Source of the DNA: Combretum micranthum
Taxonomy: Eukaryota; Streptophyta; Magnoliopsida; Myrtales; Combretaceae
Length of the DNA stretch: 64,000 bases
Direction: 5' to 3'
Assembly: GCA_024138025.1 (NCBI GenBank)
Contig: JAMXBD010001246.1
Location: 248,001-312,000 of the forward strand
The position numbers were made by a program, and so were the translations under genes. Positions 62,405 to 64,000 of this stretch are shown in pieces; the stretch's first letter is position 1, and each line of letters starts with the position of its first letter. The notes under the pieces were generated by a model. It saw only the letters and a list, made by a program, of their open reading frames with translations. It did no database searches and was not told the origin of the DNA.

Positions 62405-62476
62405 GCTACTTTCCAATAGGCCACCCATCTTAGGAATGTTCTCTACTAAGCATATTTGACTTTAGAGTTCTAATGA
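62405..62476 (-). ncRNA. 5S rRNA-derived segment in the 3' LTR of the TRIM
   Basis: The plus strand reads ggccacccatcttagg...gagttctaatga, the reverse complement of the 5S internal control region and upstream helix, more diverged than the other copy. Not a functional 5S gene. Confidence 0.65.
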
Positions 62477-62810
62477 ACTTTAAGTCATTACACCAAAAGT
62501 CATTTCAATAATTAAAGTTCTACCATCTTATATTTGAGAGCTATCACATCCCTCTCCATTTATGAAACTAACATCCTTATAAGTTTCGTCACATAAATCC
62601 ATAACCACACTTAGTAGGGAAGACTTTAGAGGTGCTCCCATATAGGCTCAAGAGGTGGCCCCACTCTAGGACACCTTGCCTTGTATAACACTTAACTCCC
62701 CCTTTTCTAACTAATGCATTGCTTTAACACCACCAGTAACGACTCAAAACTTCCTTTACCAAGTAATTGTGCTCTTTGGAAAAATGTCTCATGATTTCTT
62801 CCTCAATGCT

Positions 62811-62885
62811 GACTACTTCCAAGGAGGTCACCCATCTTGGGAGTATTCTATACTAAATACGCTTGACTTAAGAGTTCTAATGAAC
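62811..62885 (-). ncRNA. 5S rRNA-derived segment in the 5' LTR of the TRIM
   Basis: On the minus strand GATGGGTGACCTCCTTGGAA matches the plant 5S box C (GATGGGTGACCTCCTGGGAA) with one change. AAGCG near a tAGAACTCT-like stretch corresponds to the earlier 5S region. In Cassandra this region can act as a Pol III promoter, but substitutions make activity doubtful here. Confidence 0.75.
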
Positions 62886-62992
62886 TTTAAGTCATTACAA
62901 CCAAAGGTGCCACAACAATTAAAGTTTCACCTCTTTATATTTGACAAATACCACATTGATATTTGTGAATGAAATTGTTATACGTTTGTTGG

Positions 62993-64000
62993 ATTTTTTT
63001 TTTTTTTTGTATATATTTTCCCTTTCATATGATATTGTGTTATTGATGAACTATTGTTAAATTGCTACACCCCTTCGCTTTTAGATTTCTACCCTATATT
63101 AAGGGTTTTGCATGTTAAATATTTTTTCTACCTCTTCTCATCTATCTTTCTTCTTCTTCTTCCTTTTCTTATTCTTAAATCATATGTGGTTACTTTTGTT
63201 CTATACTATAACAAATATTATCTAGTCATAGCTAATCAAGGTTGTGTAAATTAAATGTGTTTTTTAAATTTTTTAAATTAATTTCTTTCTCTTATTTTAA
63301 GGTTGTAGATGAATAAGGTCTAAACAATAATGTTGAGTTTAAGCTCGAACTCAAATAAAAAAATTTAAAGGTCAAATTAAATCAAACTTCGAATTTCTAC
63401 AACAAGCTAGAGTCAAAGTAAACTTAAGATTGACTTAAGTAATCTAATTTGTCATCAAATTAGCTAAAAATATGTTTTATTATAATTAAAATAATATAAT
63501 ATTCATACTCGACTATAATTCTATTAGCATTTAAGCTCGAATGTAGCTTGTTAAAATTCATGAGTTAATTAAACTAAACTTAATGAAGCTAATGGTTGAC
63601 CTGATAAACAACCCAAGTTACTTGAACTCAAAATCAACTCGACTACTCTCAAGCCAAATTTGAGTAAATATTAAGTCGAGTTCAAGTAGTTCATGAATAA
63701 TTTAACTAATTTTCACTTTAGACATACTGATAATGGTAGATGACCATTGATCTAAGTGAGATAATCCACCTAAGGTAATGGGTGGCTACCAATTAACACC
63801 TTTAAAATTTAAAGAGAATGTTTAAGTAAAATATTTATGGAGTTAGAATAGTCTAAGTTACACCATGAAGCTAGGGGTGGCCATGCTTCCTAGGTTTTTA
63901 TTTTAATCAACCCTTTTTCTTTAGTTTTTTGTTATATAGTTTTATATTATTATTATTTTATTAGATACATTTAATAATATTATATTATTTAACATGTCAA
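62993..64000. other. AT-rich intergenic to the window end
   Basis: Poly-T near 62994-63008 and a TTCTTCTTCTTCC run near 63150. At 63330-63680, aagctcgaactcaa and gactcaag-type words recall the GAGCTC-rich elements at 1.2 and 48.7 kb in a more decayed state. No gene seen. Confidence 0.35.

Larger units (their letters stand above)
62328..62955 (-). mobile_element. Cassandra-type TRIM with 5S-derived LTRs
   Basis: Two 221-bp LTRs (62328-62548 and 62735-62955) bracket a 186-bp internal region. A perfect 5-bp duplication TTGAT lies at 62323-62327 and 62956-62960. On the minus strand LTRs begin TGTG, the polypurine tract GGAGAGGGA abuts the 3' LTR, and a degenerate TGGTGGTGTTAAAGC primer-binding site follows the 5' LTR. 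Each LTR contains 5S rRNA-like sequence, the defining trait of Cassandra terminal-repeat retrotransposons in miniature. No protein is encoded, so movement would need enzymes from another element. Confidence 0.85.
61109..62992 (+). repeat. About 190-bp tandem repeat, three units, interrupted by three insertions
   Basis: Units start at ggttat(t/c)(t/g)cca/ccag: 61109, 61303 and 62197. Shared features in order are gtaggattatgagtgaa, tatcaa.agagatga, cattactttag, ttgttatacttta.ttggagt and tacacaa. After subtracting insertions, unit 2 is 61303-61378 plus 61633-61644 plus 62097-62196 (188 bp), and unit 3 is 62197-62327 plus 62961-62992, ending in a T-run. Unit 1 is 194 bp. Confidence 0.75.

Noticed and set aside
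62405..62885. A true 5S rRNA gene pair
   Set aside because: The two copies are embedded in LTRs with primer site, polypurine tract and target duplication, and are too diverged at the 5' half to be functional 5S genes.
62769..62972. 67-codon open frame over the TRIM 5' LTR
   Set aside because: It reads antisense through the 5S-derived sequence and LTR end. Not a gene.

Overview
The window reads as AT-rich nuclear DNA of a eudicot plant. The signs are one spliced plant-type gene with GT-AG introns, several families of plant LTR retrotransposon, a CACTA transposase relic, many small foldback elements, and a 5S-bearing TRIM of the Cassandra kind. Only one gene looks substantially intact. No tRNA, operon, CRISPR or prokaryotic signal was seen. 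All homology calls are by eye. Layout from the left: 1-4.8 kb is intergenic and repeat-rich, with a 41-bp minisatellite and a 127-codon open frame of unknown origin. From 4.8 to 10.8 kb a pectin-methylesterase-inhibitor-like relic is split by a 5.64-kb minus-strand Ty3/gypsy element with a chromodomain-like C-terminus. That element has TG...CA LTRs and a perfect 5-bp target duplication, but it is full of frameshifts. The relic and the open frame lie between two inverted repeat arms near 2.2 and 11.3 kb, possibly an old gene-capturing TIR element. From 12.67 to 19.84 kb lies the one real gene, a seven-exon GH3 beta-D-xylosidase / alpha-L-arabinofuranosidase (BXL1-like) for cell-wall xylan and arabinan trimming. 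A foldback MITE sits just upstream of its promoter, and one base is missing in the last exon, which would truncate the fibronectin-III-like tail. From 20.0 to 23.7 kb there is a small Harbinger-like MITE next to a non-autonomous gypsy element keeping only gag and protease remnants. From 24 to 33 kb I see only AT-rich intergenic DNA with microsatellites, a degenerate minisatellite and one foldback element. From 33 to 43 kb is a nest of very long (about 2.8 kb) LTRs. One is a clean solo LTR (duplication TTAAA) inside an older LTR of another family, followed by a third LTR-like stretch. From 43.4 to 46.3 kb lies a minus-strand CACTA (En/Spm) transposase relic with a foldback insertion. From 47.8 to 52.5 kb there is a hairpin-rich repeat, a 597-bp hAT-like element rich in GAGCTCG words, and a gypsy element with 563-bp LTRs that retains only a protease piece. 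From 53.0 to 56.1 kb is a 3.1-kb solo LTR (duplication CAACT) of the same family as the older LTR at 33.1 kb, in opposite orientation. From 56 to 60 kb there are MITE copies, an LTR nested in a MITE, and a pair of related AACCGG-rich elements. From 61.1 to 63.0 kb a roughly 190-bp tandem repeat is broken by three insertions with recognisable target duplications, the last a 628-bp Cassandra-type TRIM whose LTRs carry 5S-rRNA-derived sequence. The final kilobase shows nothing recognisable beyond degenerate repeats. I found no new biological system. The points most worth checking are the frameshift in the xylosidase gene, the possible gene-capturing element at 2.2-11.3 kb, the GCCG-rich islands inside the long LTRs, and the layered insertions at 61-63 kb.
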